A stretch of DNA of 64,000 nt from Gordonia sediminis (GTDB taxonomy: Bacteria > Actinomycetota > Actinomycetes > Mycobacteriales > Mycobacteriaceae), in NCBI GenBank assembly GCA_004193205.1, contig RZUM01000015.1, positions 62,001 to 126,000 on the forward strand, written 5' to 3'. Positions 63,727-64,000 of the stretch are shown here, in pieces. Positions within the stretch are counted from its first letter, which is position 1. Every line of letters starts with the position of its first letter. The translations under genes were made by a program, and so were the position numbers. The notes beneath the pieces were generated by a model. The model made no database searches. It was not told where the DNA came from and saw only the letters and a list, made by a program, of their open reading frames with translations.

Positions 63727-63985
63727 CCGCGGATCGAGCCGCAACATTTCCACCGATCGAGTCGCGACCGAGCCGGCCCCTAACGCTGATCGAGTAGCGA
63801 CCGAGCTGGCCCCTAACGCTGATCGAGTAGCGACCGAGCCGCCAGGCGAGGCCGCGTATCGAGATCACCGCAGGAGATCTCGATACGCCACTCACTCCGT
63901 TCGCGGCTACTCGATCGGCGGAAATGTTGCGGCTCGATCGGCGGAAATGTTGCGGCTCGATCGGCGGAAGTATTGCGGCTACTAA
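63727..63985. repeat. Nested palindromic repeat at the right edge
   Basis: A large inverted repeat of the same family as 6561: inner arms 63818-63868 (with CTGATCGAGTAGCGACCGAG) and 63874-63921 (ending CTACTCGATCGGCGG). Outer flanks also mirror each other: GGATCGAGCCGCAACATTTC near 63731 and GGAAATGTTGCGGCTCGATC in a 23-bp tandem run at 63920-63985. This 282-bp stretch has no gene. Confidence 0.85.
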
Positions 63986-64000
63986 TGGGAGCTACCGGGT

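Noticed and set aside
1-64000. tRNA, rRNA genes, insertion sequences, riboswitches
   Set aside because: None was recognised by eye in either strand; a covariance-model search would be needed to exclude small RNAs.

Overview
The window is high-GC DNA, densely packed with genes that often overlap by 4 bp and frequently start with GTG. It comes from a mycolic-acid actinobacterium. A Gordonia-like member of the Mycobacteriales fits best: gene order follows Mycobacterium tuberculosis closely over long stretches (compared from memory), mycothiol synthesis (mshA) is present, and several intergenic copies of a palindromic 'CTGGTCGAGTAGC...GTATCGAGACCAC' repeat of a kind I associate with Gordonia are seen. 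No rRNA, tRNA, CRISPR array, prophage or insertion sequence was found.

Layout. 0-6.5 kb: end of a sortase gene, a secreted SGNH esterase behind a PucR regulator, the divergent GABA shunt pair gabT-gabD, and a secreted DUF218 protein. 6.8-14.5 kb: lipid genes (FadE25-type acyl-CoA dehydrogenase with a TetR regulator, an acyl-CoA synthetase, a GAF-LuxR regulator, an acyl-CoA oxidase-like enzyme) plus a sugar isomerase-like protein. 14.5-22.5 kb: rex-hemA-hemC-hemD-hemB and three membrane-protein genes, with a perfect Rex operator in front of rex and a small glutaredoxin upstream. 22.6-42.5 kb: a block matching the M. tuberculosis Rv0486-Rv0505 region: HAD phosphatase, acyltransferase, epimerase, tiny ribosomal protein bS22, HTH protein, proC, thioesterase, TIM-barrel protein, a giant repeat-rich membrane protein, ppx, a Cys-rich protein, regX3-senX3, gpmA, YbjN protein and mshA, with an alcohol dehydrogenase and an APC permease inserted.

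42.6-51.5 kb is an accessory junction: a cytochrome P450 with its TetR regulator, a zinc-type ABC importer behind a Zur-like box, a DUF2599 lipoprotein, two hydrolases and a lone pxpA framed by two inverted arrays of one 21-bp repeat. 51.7-60.3 kb matches a second block, distant in M. tuberculosis: rlmB-cysS-ispF-ispD-carD, lpqE, radA, disA. 60.3-63.7 kb holds a CoA-transferase and a glutaryl-CoA dehydrogenase-like gene divergent from a LacI regulator, probably glutarate (lysine) catabolism.

The most unusual material is repetitive DNA. Four palindrome-family copies are inserted in frame at the 3' end of ispD and lengthen the protein. The 21-bp arrays flank pxpA in opposite orientation. Several other minisatellites have 15-bp periods, and every array measured has a period divisible by three.
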